From assembly GCA_937914965.1 (NCBI GenBank), contig CALGIY010000407.1:1-5469 (forward strand): a stretch of DNA of 5,469 bases, in the 5' to 3' direction. Position 1 is the stretch's first letter. Every line of letters starts with the position of its first letter. The stretch is from an uncultured Thermoanaerobacteraceae bacterium (GTDB lineage Bacteria; Bacillota; DSM-12270; Thermacetogeniales; Thermacetogeniaceae). Shown here piece after piece: positions 1 to 5,460 of the stretch. The notes under the pieces are model-generated. The model did no database searches, was not told the origin of the DNA, and saw only the letters and a list, made by a program, of their open reading frames with translations. The translations under genes and the position numbers were made by a program.

Positions 1-584
1 TTAATAGTGGAGCAGGCAGTTTTAATGTCCAGGACGGGTCTGAGGTCGTTTTCTATATCGGAGCAATGGACACTAACTGGAAGGCAAAGACATTTTTACC
101 GGTGGTAAGTATTGACCCCCAGTCGCCTAAAGCAGGGCAAGAAATTACCCTCACCATCAAAACTATGAAATATGACTGGTCGTCCCAAAAGATAGTAGAT
201 GTAAGTGCAGAAGAACTGAAGTCCATTGGGGAGTACACAGTGGCTATCGGAGATAAGAATTACACAACTCAAAATGGCCAGGTAACAATACCTGCTGGCA
301 AGGCAGGAACCATGTACTTGATCATTACAAACCAGAATGACGTTGGATACCCTGATGTGGTGACATACAAAGGAACGATCAAGGTTTTAGCTACCAGTGA
401 AGAGGGGGCAGTTGGTCCTTCTGCTGACAAGAATAAGCAGGATGGTACTGCCCAGCAAACAGATCTTCCTAAAACAGGTGGAAACACTTTACCCTTATAC
501 ATTGCCGGAGCGGTGTTCTTATTTGCTGGAATCCTTTTGGCGAGTAGAAGAAACCGCATTATGCCAGGCAGAGGTAATTCTTAA
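1..584 (+). CDS. LPXTG cell-wall-anchored surface protein with a DUF4430-type domain end (5' partial)
   Basis: The frame is open from the left edge (first full codon at base 3), so the ATG at 66 is internal and the gene is 5'-truncated; 193 residues are visible. Residues 3-20 (GAGSFNVQDGSEVVFYIG) align with the end of the DUF4430 domain in the next gene (GASSCKVKAGDKVIWYYS). This points to a transcobalamin C-terminal-like domain lying mostly off-window. Residues about 33-129 resemble a beta-rich, Ig-like module (SPKAGQEITLTIK, then alternating strands). An acidic, Gln-rich linker follows. Next come LPKTG at 155-159, a hydrophobic span at about 162-180 and a basic tail (SRRNR), which is a sortase sorting signal; the mature protein should be covalently attached to peptidoglycan. 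Inferred role: ligand capture at the cell surface for the ECF importer downstream. The sorting signal is certain; the ligand is not known. Confidence 0.85.
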   Translation, partial: NSGAGSFNVQDGSEVVFYIGAMDTNWKAKTFLPVVSIDPQSPKAGQEITLTIKTMKYDWSSQKIVDVSAEELKSIGEYTVAIGDKNYTTQNGQVTIPAGKAGTMYLIITNQNDVGYPDVVTYKGTIKVLATSEEGAVGPSADKNKQDGTAQQTDLPKTGGNTLPLYIAGAVFLFAGILLASRRNRIMPGRGNS

Positions 585-608
585 GTCCAGCTTATTATTG
601 GGCACTCA

Positions 609-646
609 GGGGTAGGTTAGGTTATCACCCTCTCCTAACCCACCCC
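609..646 (+). terminator. GC-rich hairpin after the surface-protein gene, possible terminator
   Basis: Arms 609-621 and 634-646 pair over 13 positions with one A-C mismatch (614/641), around a 12-base loop. It begins 24 bases after the stop codon of the surface-protein gene. No clear T-run follows (CTTAAGCC), so it could be a weak or factor-assisted terminator, or an mRNA-stabilising hairpin rather than a classical intrinsic terminator. Confidence 0.4.
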
Positions 647-785
647 TTAAGCCGTTAATAATCAAGGAAAACTGAGACAAACGGCATTTCTTGGTAAAAA
701 TGGGTTGTTACCAGTTCCAGTAAATAGATGGTGATTCGAGTATAGACCGCTAATTAGCAAGCGGACGGACAGGAGAAGTGGTTAC
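647..785. other. Non-coding leader upstream of the secreted DUF4430 gene
   Basis: No credible ORF is seen. Two small hairpins are possible: TGGTAA/TTACCA (692-697 with 708-713) and CCGCT/AGCGG (747-751 with 760-764). I found no convincing -35/-10 pair and no B12-box-like motif, so no cobalamin riboswitch is claimed. The ribosome binding site AGGAG at 771-775 lies 10 bases before the ATG at 786. The 11-mer GGACAGGAGAA at 767-777 that contains it recurs in the palindromic repeat at 1471-1481. Confidence 0.5.
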
Positions 786-1457
786 ATGAAAAAAAAGACT
801 TATTTGATTCCGTTAGTGCTTGTTTTGTTGGGACTGTTTGTGCCTGTGTGGTATGCAGTCGCAGGTGCCGGAAAAGGTACAGAGCAATCGCCAACCAGTG
901 CATCTGTTCAGCCAACAGGTGAAGAGAGCAAATCCCAGGACACTGTTGATAACAGCCCAAGAGAGGGTGATACGGCGGTTAGCGTCTCAGAAGAAAAGGA
1001 CGAGCCGACTGGATCTAATGTAACCAAGGGAAACCAGCAGAACAGTAAAAGCGTAAATACTCCTGTAAAGCAGTCAAACACTCCTACCCAGACCAAAACG
1101 CCGGGGGGTGGAGAAACAGTTGTGCCCCCGAAAGGTATTAAAGTAGATTTCGCTGTTGTGGGTAAAGGAGGCAGTTTACTAAAAAAGAGTGTTGTCACTA
1201 TTCCGGAGGACAACGAGTGGGGTTATACACCACTGGGTGCCTTGACTGCATCAGGTGTAGAGTATAAGTTATCCACTAGGTACAAGGGGTTTGTAGATTC
1301 TATCTGCGGTCAAAAAAATGAGGGCATGTCCGGGTGGATGTTTGCTGTGAATGGTACGGCTTTGATGAGCGGGGCGAGCAGTTGCAAAGTAAAAGCTGGT
1401 GATAAAGTAATCTGGTATTACAGTGAAAAAATTGGTGATGATCCACCGAAGCTGTAA
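786..1457 (+). CDS. Secreted DUF4430 (transcobalamin C-terminal-like) protein
   Basis: A 223-residue exported protein. Residues 1-4 are basic (MKKK), followed by a hydrophobic core at about 6-24 and an AVAGAG region that suits signal peptidase cleavage near residue 27-29. Residues about 30-115 form a low-complexity Ser/Thr/Pro/Gln/Lys linker, as in wall-spanning tethers. Residues about 117-213 are a DUF4430 domain: GIKVDFAVVGKG, a TPLGAL segment, GMSGWMFAVNGT (180-191) and the closing VKAGDKVIWYYS (202-213). Cys174 and Cys200 are the only cysteines and could form a disulfide outside the cell. There is no sorting motif, lipobox or C-terminal membrane span, so it is either released or held by the uncleaved signal helix. 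Established family link: DUF4430 (PF14478) is related to the C-terminal domain of transcobalamin and intrinsic factor. Inferred role: extracellular corrinoid or related ligand binding for the ECF importer next door. It lacks the alpha/alpha-barrel domain found in the animal proteins. Confidence 0.85.
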   Translation: MKKKTYLIPLVLVLLGLFVPVWYAVAGAGKGTEQSPTSASVQPTGEESKSQDTVDNSPREGDTAVSVSEEKDEPTGSNVTKGNQQNSKSVNTPVKQSNTPTQTKTPGGGETVVPPKGIKVDFAVVGKGGSLLKKSVVTIPEDNEWGYTPLGALTASGVEYKLSTRYKGFVDSICGQKNEGMSGWMFAVNGTALMSGASSCKVKAGDKVIWYYSEKIGDDPPKL

Positions 1458-1469
1458 TGAGCTTTGGGG

Positions 1470-1496
1470 TGGACAGGAGAACCGTCCCCGTGTCCA
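1470..1496. repeat. REP-like palindromic repeat between the DUF4430 and EcfT genes
   Basis: TGGACA (1470-1475) and TGTCCA (1491-1496) are perfect inverted arms around a GGAGAACCGTCCCC core that can pair partly with itself. I recall near-identical 'GGGGACGGTTCTCCTGTCC' sequences dispersed in intergenic DNA of Clostridia such as Desulfotomaculum/Pelotomaculum relatives, sometimes near IS200/Y1-type transposases. That is memory, not a search. Translated, it yields the peptide DRRTVPVS, which would falsely extend the EcfT gene upstream to an ATG at 1457. Confidence 0.6.
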
Positions 1497-1505
1497 TTCT
1501 GGCAA

Positions 1506-1512
1506 AGGAGGT
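1506..1512 (+). promoter_or_regulatory. Strong ribosome binding site that fixes the EcfT start
   Basis: AGGAGGT lies 7 bases before the ATG at 1520. The upstream in-frame ATG at 1457 overlaps the previous stop codon (TAATG) but has no Shine-Dalgarno sequence, and its added residues come from the palindromic repeat. The start at 1520 is therefore preferred. Confidence 0.85.
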
Positions 1513-1519
1513 CAATTCG

Positions 1520-2161
1520 ATGCTGGATCAATTGTGCTACAAAGACAAGAATACTTTCTTACAAAATGTGAATACAGTCGCAGTTTTGACCTACCTGGCA
1601 GCCCTGCTCCTGCTGCCTCTTATTTTCACTCACCCCCTTTACCTGCTGGGGGTTTTTCTGATTTGTGTGCTTGCAGTTGTTGTCTCTGATGCTGTGAAAG
1701 AGTGGGTGCCTTTTCTGATGGTAGGGGTCTGGGTGGCGGTGTTTGTGATGATTCTAAACCCACTGCTTGTCCAGAATGGGAGTACAGTTCTTTTTTACGG
1801 GCCTGTGCTGCCGGTGATCGGAAGGCTGCGCATTACAATGGAAGCAGTCTGCTATGGGGCGGTGATGGGAATCCGACTCATGGCTGTGATTACTGTTTTT
1901 GCCCTTTACAGTGCAGTGGTTCATCCGGATCGAGCCACAGGTCTTTTTTCTCGTTTTGCCTGGAAATCATCGCTGGTTGTTTCGCTGGCAACTCGGATGA
2001 TCCCAGCGGCTGCTAGGGATCTGACCAATGCCAGGGAGGTCCAGCAGATGCGGGGAGTAGACTTCAGCGCTGGGAATTTTCGGGAGCGGCTGCAAAAATA
2101 CTCATGGCTTTTAGAGGTTCTCCTATTATCCCGAGCTTGGCAGTCTTGCCGGAGGCAGTGA
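1520..2161 (+). CDS. ecfT: ECF transporter transmembrane (T) component, 3' end frameshifted (CbrV-like)
   Basis: As read, 213 residues. EcfT is the membrane scaffold of energy-coupling-factor vitamin importers; it links the ATPases to the substrate-binding S protein. Visible features: an N-terminal cytoplasmic stretch, hydrophobic helices at about 18-35, 38-56, 62-84 and 105-135, then the cytoplasmic coupling-helix region SLATRMIPAAARDLTNAREVQQMRG (about 155-179). The QMRG there stands where the first Ala-Arg-Gly-type motif of EcfT is expected. After RLQKYSWLLEVLLLS the frame ends as RAWQSCRRQ-stop. Family members continue with a WQxAEAMxARG-like second coupling motif and a last membrane helix. 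That helix is present just downstream in another frame (see 2154-2258), so a frameshift plus loss of roughly 15-20 codons is inferred. Either the gene is mutated or the assembly is wrong. Identity as an EcfT is firm; the substrate is inferred from neighbours. Confidence 0.85.
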   Translation: MLDQLCYKDKNTFLQNVNTVAVLTYLAALLLLPLIFTHPLYLLGVFLICVLAVVVSDAVKEWVPFLMVGVWVAVFVMILNPLLVQNGSTVLFYGPVLPVIGRLRITMEAVCYGAVMGIRLMAVITVFALYSAVVHPDRATGLFSRFAWKSSLVVSLATRMIPAAARDLTNAREVQQMRGVDFSAGNFRERLQKYSWLLEVLLLSRAWQSCRRQ

Positions 2162-2258
2162 CCTCATTTGGCTGGGCGTAATTATGCTTTGTTTGATCTT
2201 TCCATTGATTTTGGGCTGGGGGTGGAACCGTTGTCTTTACTTGAAATCAAAGATCTAA
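2154..2258 (+). pseudogene. ecfT: Out-of-frame C-terminal membrane helix of the EcfT gene
   Basis: In the frame of codons starting at 2154, the sequence reads GGSDLIWLGVIMLCLIFPLI and then LGWGWNRCLYLKSKI before a TAA at 2256-2258. This is a typical C-terminal EcfT membrane helix with a basic end. It lies one frame away from the EcfT reading frame (1520 onward). Only about 26 bases separate LLLS in the first frame from SDLIW here, too few for the usual coupling segment, so a deletion is likely as well as a frame change. The fragment overlaps the start of the ATPase gene, as expected for translationally coupled ECF genes. Confidence 0.7.
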
Positions 2259-3904
2259 CCTATTATTACTCTGGCAGTACCAAACCGGCGCTTGACAACA
2301 TCAACCTCAAAATTAGAGAGGGAGAATTCCTGCTGGTTGTTGGGGGTTCCGGATCGGGTAAGTCATCACTGGCACGCCTGTTGGCAGGTTTGATCCCGGA
2401 GTTTTACGGCGGGAAGGTGCAGGGTAGTGTATTTCTCCAGGGAAGGGAGCTTAAGGGAGAGGAACGGCGAGCTTTAAATTCCCAGGTGGGGATTGTTTTT
2501 CAGGACCCAGAGAAGCAGTTGGTGATGACTTCGGTCGAAGCAGAGGTTGCCTTCGGACTGGAGAACCTGGGGCTTCCAAGACAAGAGATGTTCCGGAGGG
2601 TGGCTGAGGTGATGACATTTTTAAACCTTGCCCACCTTAAAAAGGAGTTCACTGCTAAACTCTCCGGTGGAGAAAAACAGAAGGTGGCTCTGGCCGCGGT
2701 GATCGCCATGCACCCGCGGATTCTTGTTTTAGATGAACCCACATCCCAACTTGACCCGGTTGCCGCAGGGGAGTTCCTAGATCTGGTGGAGTATCTGAAC
2801 AAAGAGTTGGGTTACACGGTGATCCTCATCGAGCAGCGGTTGGAGAGGTGTTTTCACCTGGCAGACCGGCTGGTGGTTATGGACCAGGGGAAGATCACCC
2901 GCAGCGGCTTACCGGGTGAGGTCGCCTGTTGGCAGGTGGAGCACAGCCTTCCCTTTATCCCACCTGTTGCCAGGTTTTTTGCTTCCCTTTCTAGCCCGGT
3001 GATTCCCGTAACTGTAAGGGATGGCCGCCGGGAACTTAAAAAATACCTTCCATCTTTTCAGGCAAACACGCAGCAGCGCCCAAGCCTTTCCCCGGTGAAA
3101 GGCAAAGAACAACCGGCTGTTCTCGATGCAAAGAGCCTTTGGTATACCTACCCAGGAGCCCAGGAGGTAATTAAGGGGCTGTCCCTGAGGGTTGATGAAG
3201 GAGAGTTTGCAGTTATTCTTGGTGCAAATGCCGCTGGGAAGAGCACCCTTTTGAAACTGCTGGCGGGAATTATCAAGCCTGACCGGGGTAGTGTTCACCT
3301 GCAGGGCCAGAACACTTATAAGCTGTCTCTTTCCGAACTGGGACGGCATGTGGGTTATCTATCTCAAAACCCCAATGACTACCTTTTCCAGGATACTGTG
3401 GAGGATGAACTCCGCTTCACCTTGAACAACTTCAAGATTCCTGACAACGGGATCTGTGAAACAATTTTACAGAGGCTCAACCTTGATGGTATGCGTCGAG
3501 CCAACCCTAGGGATTTGAGTAGTGGGGAGCGCCAGCGGGTTGCTCTCGCTTCGGTGCTGGTGGCAGGGCCGCGCCTGCTGCTTTTGGATGAGCCGACCCG
3601 GGGGATCGATTACCGGTTGAAAGCACAACTGGGTGGTTTCCTGCAGGAGATGACCGCCTCCGGTGGTACGGTGGTCATGGTGACCCATGATGTAGAGTTC
3701 GCAGCTGAGTACGCAAGCAGGGTCGTTATGGTCTTTGATGGGATGGTGGCATGTGATGGCCCCCGGGATGTTTTAGGGGAGTCTATTTTCTATGCACCTC
3801 AAATGGCCAGGTTGTTCCGGGGTACAGCCCAGGATGTGCTGACAGTCGATGAAGGTTTAAAGAAATTGTCAGGGGGTTATTTAGATGCCTGCCAGACGAG
3901 GTAA
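2222..3904 (+). CDS. Duplicated ECF transporter ATPase, two ABC domains in one chain (CbrU-like)
   Basis: About 560 residues from a GTG start at 2222 (a TTG at 2231 is also possible). The frame is open back to a TTG at 2168, but those 18 codons overlap the EcfT C-terminal helix and precede the domain, so they are not used. Domain 1: Walker A GGSGSGKSS (41-49), Q-loop VFQDP (Gln94), signature LSGGE (147-151), Walker B ILVLDE (Glu172), and IEQRL where the switch His is expected (Gln205). A linker of about 80 residues follows. Domain 2: Walker A GANAAGKST (334-342), Q-loop YLSQNP (Gln382), signature LSSGE (432-436), Walker B LLLLDE (Glu457), switch VTHD (His489). Both Walker B glutamates are intact. 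It powers the importer by ATP hydrolysis on the cytoplasmic side. Fused pairs of this size fit the 'duplicated ATPase component' of predicted cobalamin (CbrU) and HMP/thiamin (YkoD) ECF systems. The neighbouring DUF4430 proteins favour the former. It overlaps the S gene by 20 bases. Confidence 0.9.
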   Translation: MEPLSLLEIKDLTYYYSGSTKPALDNINLKIREGEFLLVVGGSGSGKSSLARLLAGLIPEFYGGKVQGSVFLQGRELKGEERRALNSQVGIVFQDPEKQLVMTSVEAEVAFGLENLGLPRQEMFRRVAEVMTFLNLAHLKKEFTAKLSGGEKQKVALAAVIAMHPRILVLDEPTSQLDPVAAGEFLDLVEYLNKELGYTVILIEQRLERCFHLADRLVVMDQGKITRSGLPGEVACWQVEHSLPFIPPVARFFASLSSPVIPVTVRDGRRELKKYLPSFQANTQQRPSLSPVKGKEQPAVLDAKSLWYTYPGAQEVIKGLSLRVDEGEFAVILGANAAGKSTLLKLLAGIIKPDRGSVHLQGQNTYKLSLSELGRHVGYLSQNPNDYLFQDTVEDELRFTLNNFKIPDNGICETILQRLNLDGMRRANPRDLSSGERQRVALASVLVAGPRLLLLDEPTRGIDYRLKAQLGGFLQEMTASGGTVVMVTHDVEFAAEYASRVVMVFDGMVACDGPRDVLGESIFYAPQMARLFRGTAQDVLTVDEGLKKLSGGYLDACQTR

Positions 3905-4592
3905 TAGTGCTGTAAAAACAAGTATCTATATTATTCTGGGAGTTGTAGCCCTGGTTTTGGTAAGTTGGAAGCTGCAGTTTATTCTTCAAAACTGGCAGGT
4001 TTTTACCGCAGTTCTCCTCCTGGCAGCGCTGGTGATCTTCTTTGCCAGCTTTGAGAAGTCTGCTGTTTCCTCCCGTGAGGTGGGGATAATTGCTGTTCTG
4101 GCGGCCTTGGCTGCTGTTGGCCGTGTTCCCTTTGCCCCTCTGCCTGGTATCCAGCCCACCACTTTTCTAGTGATCATTTCGGGATATGTTTTTGGAGCGA
4201 GAGCTGGCTTTATGGTTGGCGCGGTAGGAGCACTGGTCTCCAACTTCTTTTTGGGGCAGGGACCATGGACTCCTTTTCAGATGCTTTTCTGGGGTCTTGC
4301 GGGGGCCAGTGCCGGTGTTCTTGGCAGGCTGCTTCCCGAGTCAGGTCGCGCTGTTATGGTGTCCTTTGGTATTGCCTGGGGATATCTTTTTGGTTGGCTG
4401 ATGAATATGTTTTTTGTCGTCTTCTTTATTAAGCCCTTGACTTGGAAGGCATTTTTTCTTGCTTATGCGGCAAGCTTCCCCTTTGATACACTGCATGCCC
4501 TGGGCAATGTTTGTTTTTACTTGCTCCTGGGTCCTCAGGTCATTAAGGTGTTGAAGCGCTTCCGGGAGAAAATGACCTATGTGGAGATATGA
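3885..4592 (+). CDS. ECF transporter substrate-binding (S) component (CbrT-like)
   Basis: A 235-residue integral membrane protein. Start: ATG at 3885 with AGGGGG 8 bases upstream (3871-3876), inside the end of the ATPase gene, so the two are translationally coupled. A six-helix S-component core begins near residue 65 (REVGIIAVLAALAAVGR). The GIQPTTFLVIISGYVFGARA segment (88-107) and SNFFLGQGPWTPFQM (119-133) are typical of ECF S proteins annotated as cobalamin or related substrate-binding components. The first helix carries the alanine-rich AxxxA-type face (AVLAALAA) that packs on EcfT. Two further hydrophobic helices precede the core (about 13-29 and 38-55), giving about eight spans instead of the usual six. 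The C-terminus is basic and cytoplasmic (KVLKRFREK). The class is firm; cobalamin as substrate is inferred from gene order and the duplicated ATPase. Confidence 0.85.
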   Translation: MPARRGNSAVKTSIYIILGVVALVLVSWKLQFILQNWQVFTAVLLLAALVIFFASFEKSAVSSREVGIIAVLAALAAVGRVPFAPLPGIQPTTFLVIISGYVFGARAGFMVGAVGALVSNFFLGQGPWTPFQMLFWGLAGASAGVLGRLLPESGRAVMVSFGIAWGYLFGWLMNMFFVVFFIKPLTWKAFFLAYAASFPFDTLHALGNVCFYLLLGPQVIKVLKRFREKMTYVEI

Positions 4593-4681
4593 TATTTTAT
4601 GAATCCATTGTTACTTCCCGGCGGGCTGGCCGGGATTTATTTTTGCTGGAAGGATTTTCGTGTTCTATGTCGAAAAAATAA
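4589..4681 (+). CDS. Short ATGA-coupled ORF, possible remnant of the next operon gene
   Basis: The ATG at 4589 overlaps the S-component stop in an ATATGA arrangement, a classic coupling junction. It encodes only 30 residues, beginning MIFYESIVTSRRAGRDLFLL and ending SMSKK before TAA. I do not recognise it. A second frame from ATG 4599 encodes 41 residues ending at 4724 (begins MNPLLLPGGLAGIYFCW); neither has its own ribosome binding site. The start may be what is left of a further gene of the transport operon after 3' loss, or it may be chance. Confidence 0.25.
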   Translation: MIFYESIVTSRRAGRDLFLLEGFSCSMSKK

Positions 4682-4711
4682 GATAATCATACGGCAGAAG
4701 CCGCAGTTTAA

Positions 4712-4740
4712 TTGTTTGCAATAATCTCAAAAATTACAAT
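4712..4740 (+). promoter_or_regulatory. Possible sigma-A-type promoter before the permease gene
   Basis: TTGTTT (4712-4717), a 17-base spacer, and TACAAT (4735-4740; five of six match TATAAT). The surrounding DNA is AT-rich, and transcription would start near 4747, about 10 bases before the hairpin at 4756. The -35 box matches poorly, so this is tentative. Confidence 0.4.
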
Positions 4741-4755
4741 GTCTTAAAAAGATGA

Positions 4756-4811
4756 CCACGGAGGTCTATCTGCCTTGATGGATCAAGGAAAGCCTTCGTG
4801 GCTTTTATTTT
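4756..4811 (+). terminator. Two-tier intrinsic terminator or attenuator hairpin upstream of the permease gene
   Basis: Outer arms CCACGGAGG (4756-4764) and CCTTCGTGG (4793-4801) form 9 pairs with one G-T wobble. An inner stem CCTTGA/TCAAGG (4773-4778 with 4783-4788) closes a TGGA loop. A T-rich run, CTTTTATTTT, follows at 4802-4811. It can end the ECF operon transcript. It also lies only 19 bases before the permease ATG at 4831, leaving no room for a promoter in between, so transcription of the permease gene must start upstream and pass through it. An A-run at 4746-4750 could make it work in both directions. Confidence 0.75.
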
Positions 4812-4830
4812 CAATGGGGTGTGAGGAGAG

Positions 4831-5460
4831 ATGAAACAATATATCTTGAAAAGGCTGCTTTACCTAATTCCGGTAATGATCGGCGTTTCCATCATCACCT
4901 TTGCTCTGATTAACCTTGCCCCCGGGGATCCCGCTGAGTTGATGCTGCAGGCCGAAGGTATGGAACCCACTACAGAAGCTGTAGAGGCTTTGCGTGAGGA
5001 ACTGGGATTGAACGATCCTGTTTATGTGCGGTACGGTAGGTGGTTCTGGGGAGTTTTACATTTTGACATGGGGAAGTCTTACCGTACCGCAAGACCAGTG
5101 ACCGAAGAGATTCTTGACCGCTTTCCAGCAACACTAGAGCTGACTATTGCTGCCTTGCTCTTTGTGCTCCTTTTTGCTGTACCTGCCGGGGTTCTGGCCG
5201 CCCTTTACCGCCATGCTTTTATCGACCACCTGAGCCGTATCTTTGCTCTCCTGGGGGCTTCTATGCCTGGTTTCTGGCTGGGGCTTTTGCTGATTTACTT
5301 CTTTTCCGTAAAGCTGGGGATCTTTCCGGTGATGGGGAGGGGTACCCCCAGGCACCTGGTGCTGCCAGCGGTGACACTGGGCTTTGCTATGGCTGCTGTT
5401 TATGCCAGGCTGCTCAGGGCCAGCATGTTGGATGTGCTGGCCCTGAGCAGCCTGGCATAA
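4831..5460 (+). CDS. NikB/DppB-family ABC transporter permease, 3' truncated by a foldback
   Basis: An inner-membrane permease of the nickel/dipeptide/oligopeptide uptake family (binding-protein-dependent transport). The start MKQYILKRLLYLIPVMIGVS is the conserved first helix; LAPGDPAE (29-36), LREELGLNDPVYVRYGRW (54-71), FDMGKSY (78-84) and RPVTEEILDRFPATLEL (88-104) follow the family pattern closely. Further helices lie at about 104-126, 135-160 and 175-193. The family then continues after RASMLDVLG with a DYIRTARAKG-like cytoplasmic loop and more helices, to about 310-340 residues. Here the frame instead reads VLALSSLA and stops. Bases from 5435 on are the reverse complement of 5391-5425, so the last residues and the TAA at 5458-5460 are not genuine. 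The ribosome binding site is unusual: AGGAG (4824-4828) sits only 2 bases before the ATG, with GGGGTG at 4816-4821 as an alternative. The substrate (nickel or peptides) cannot be decided from this fragment. Confidence 0.85.
   Translation: MKQYILKRLLYLIPVMIGVSIITFALINLAPGDPAELMLQAEGMEPTTEAVEALREELGLNDPVYVRYGRWFWGVLHFDMGKSYRTARPVTEEILDRFPATLELTIAALLFVLLFAVPAGVLAALYRHAFIDHLSRIFALLGASMPGFWLGLLLIYFFSVKLGIFPVMGRGTPRHLVLPAVTLGFAMAAVYARLLRASMLDVLALSSLA

Noticed and set aside
558..584. Similarity between the surface protein C-terminus MPGRGNS and the S-component N-terminus MPARRGNS
   Set aside because: Too short and in unrelated positions; most likely coincidence.
767..777. The 11-mer GGACAGGAGAA shared with 1471-1481 as a second palindrome copy or regulatory repeat
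   Set aside because: The rest of the palindrome is missing here, and the shared part contains a ribosome binding site core, so chance or a small remnant is enough to explain it.
585..785. Possible cobalamin riboswitch upstream of the DUF4430 gene, expected from the inferred substrate
   Set aside because: No B12-box-like motif and no large multi-stem architecture could be seen; only short 5-6 bp hairpins. If one exists, it may lie upstream of the window.
1457..1519. ATG at 1457 as the EcfT start, overlapping the previous stop (TAATG)
   Set aside because: It has no ribosome binding site, its residues are encoded by the palindromic repeat, and a strong AGGAGGT precedes the ATG at 1520.
2168..2221. 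TTG at 2168 as the ATPase start
   Set aside because: The 18 added codons cover DNA that encodes the EcfT last membrane helix in another frame, and the ABC domain begins only after 2231.
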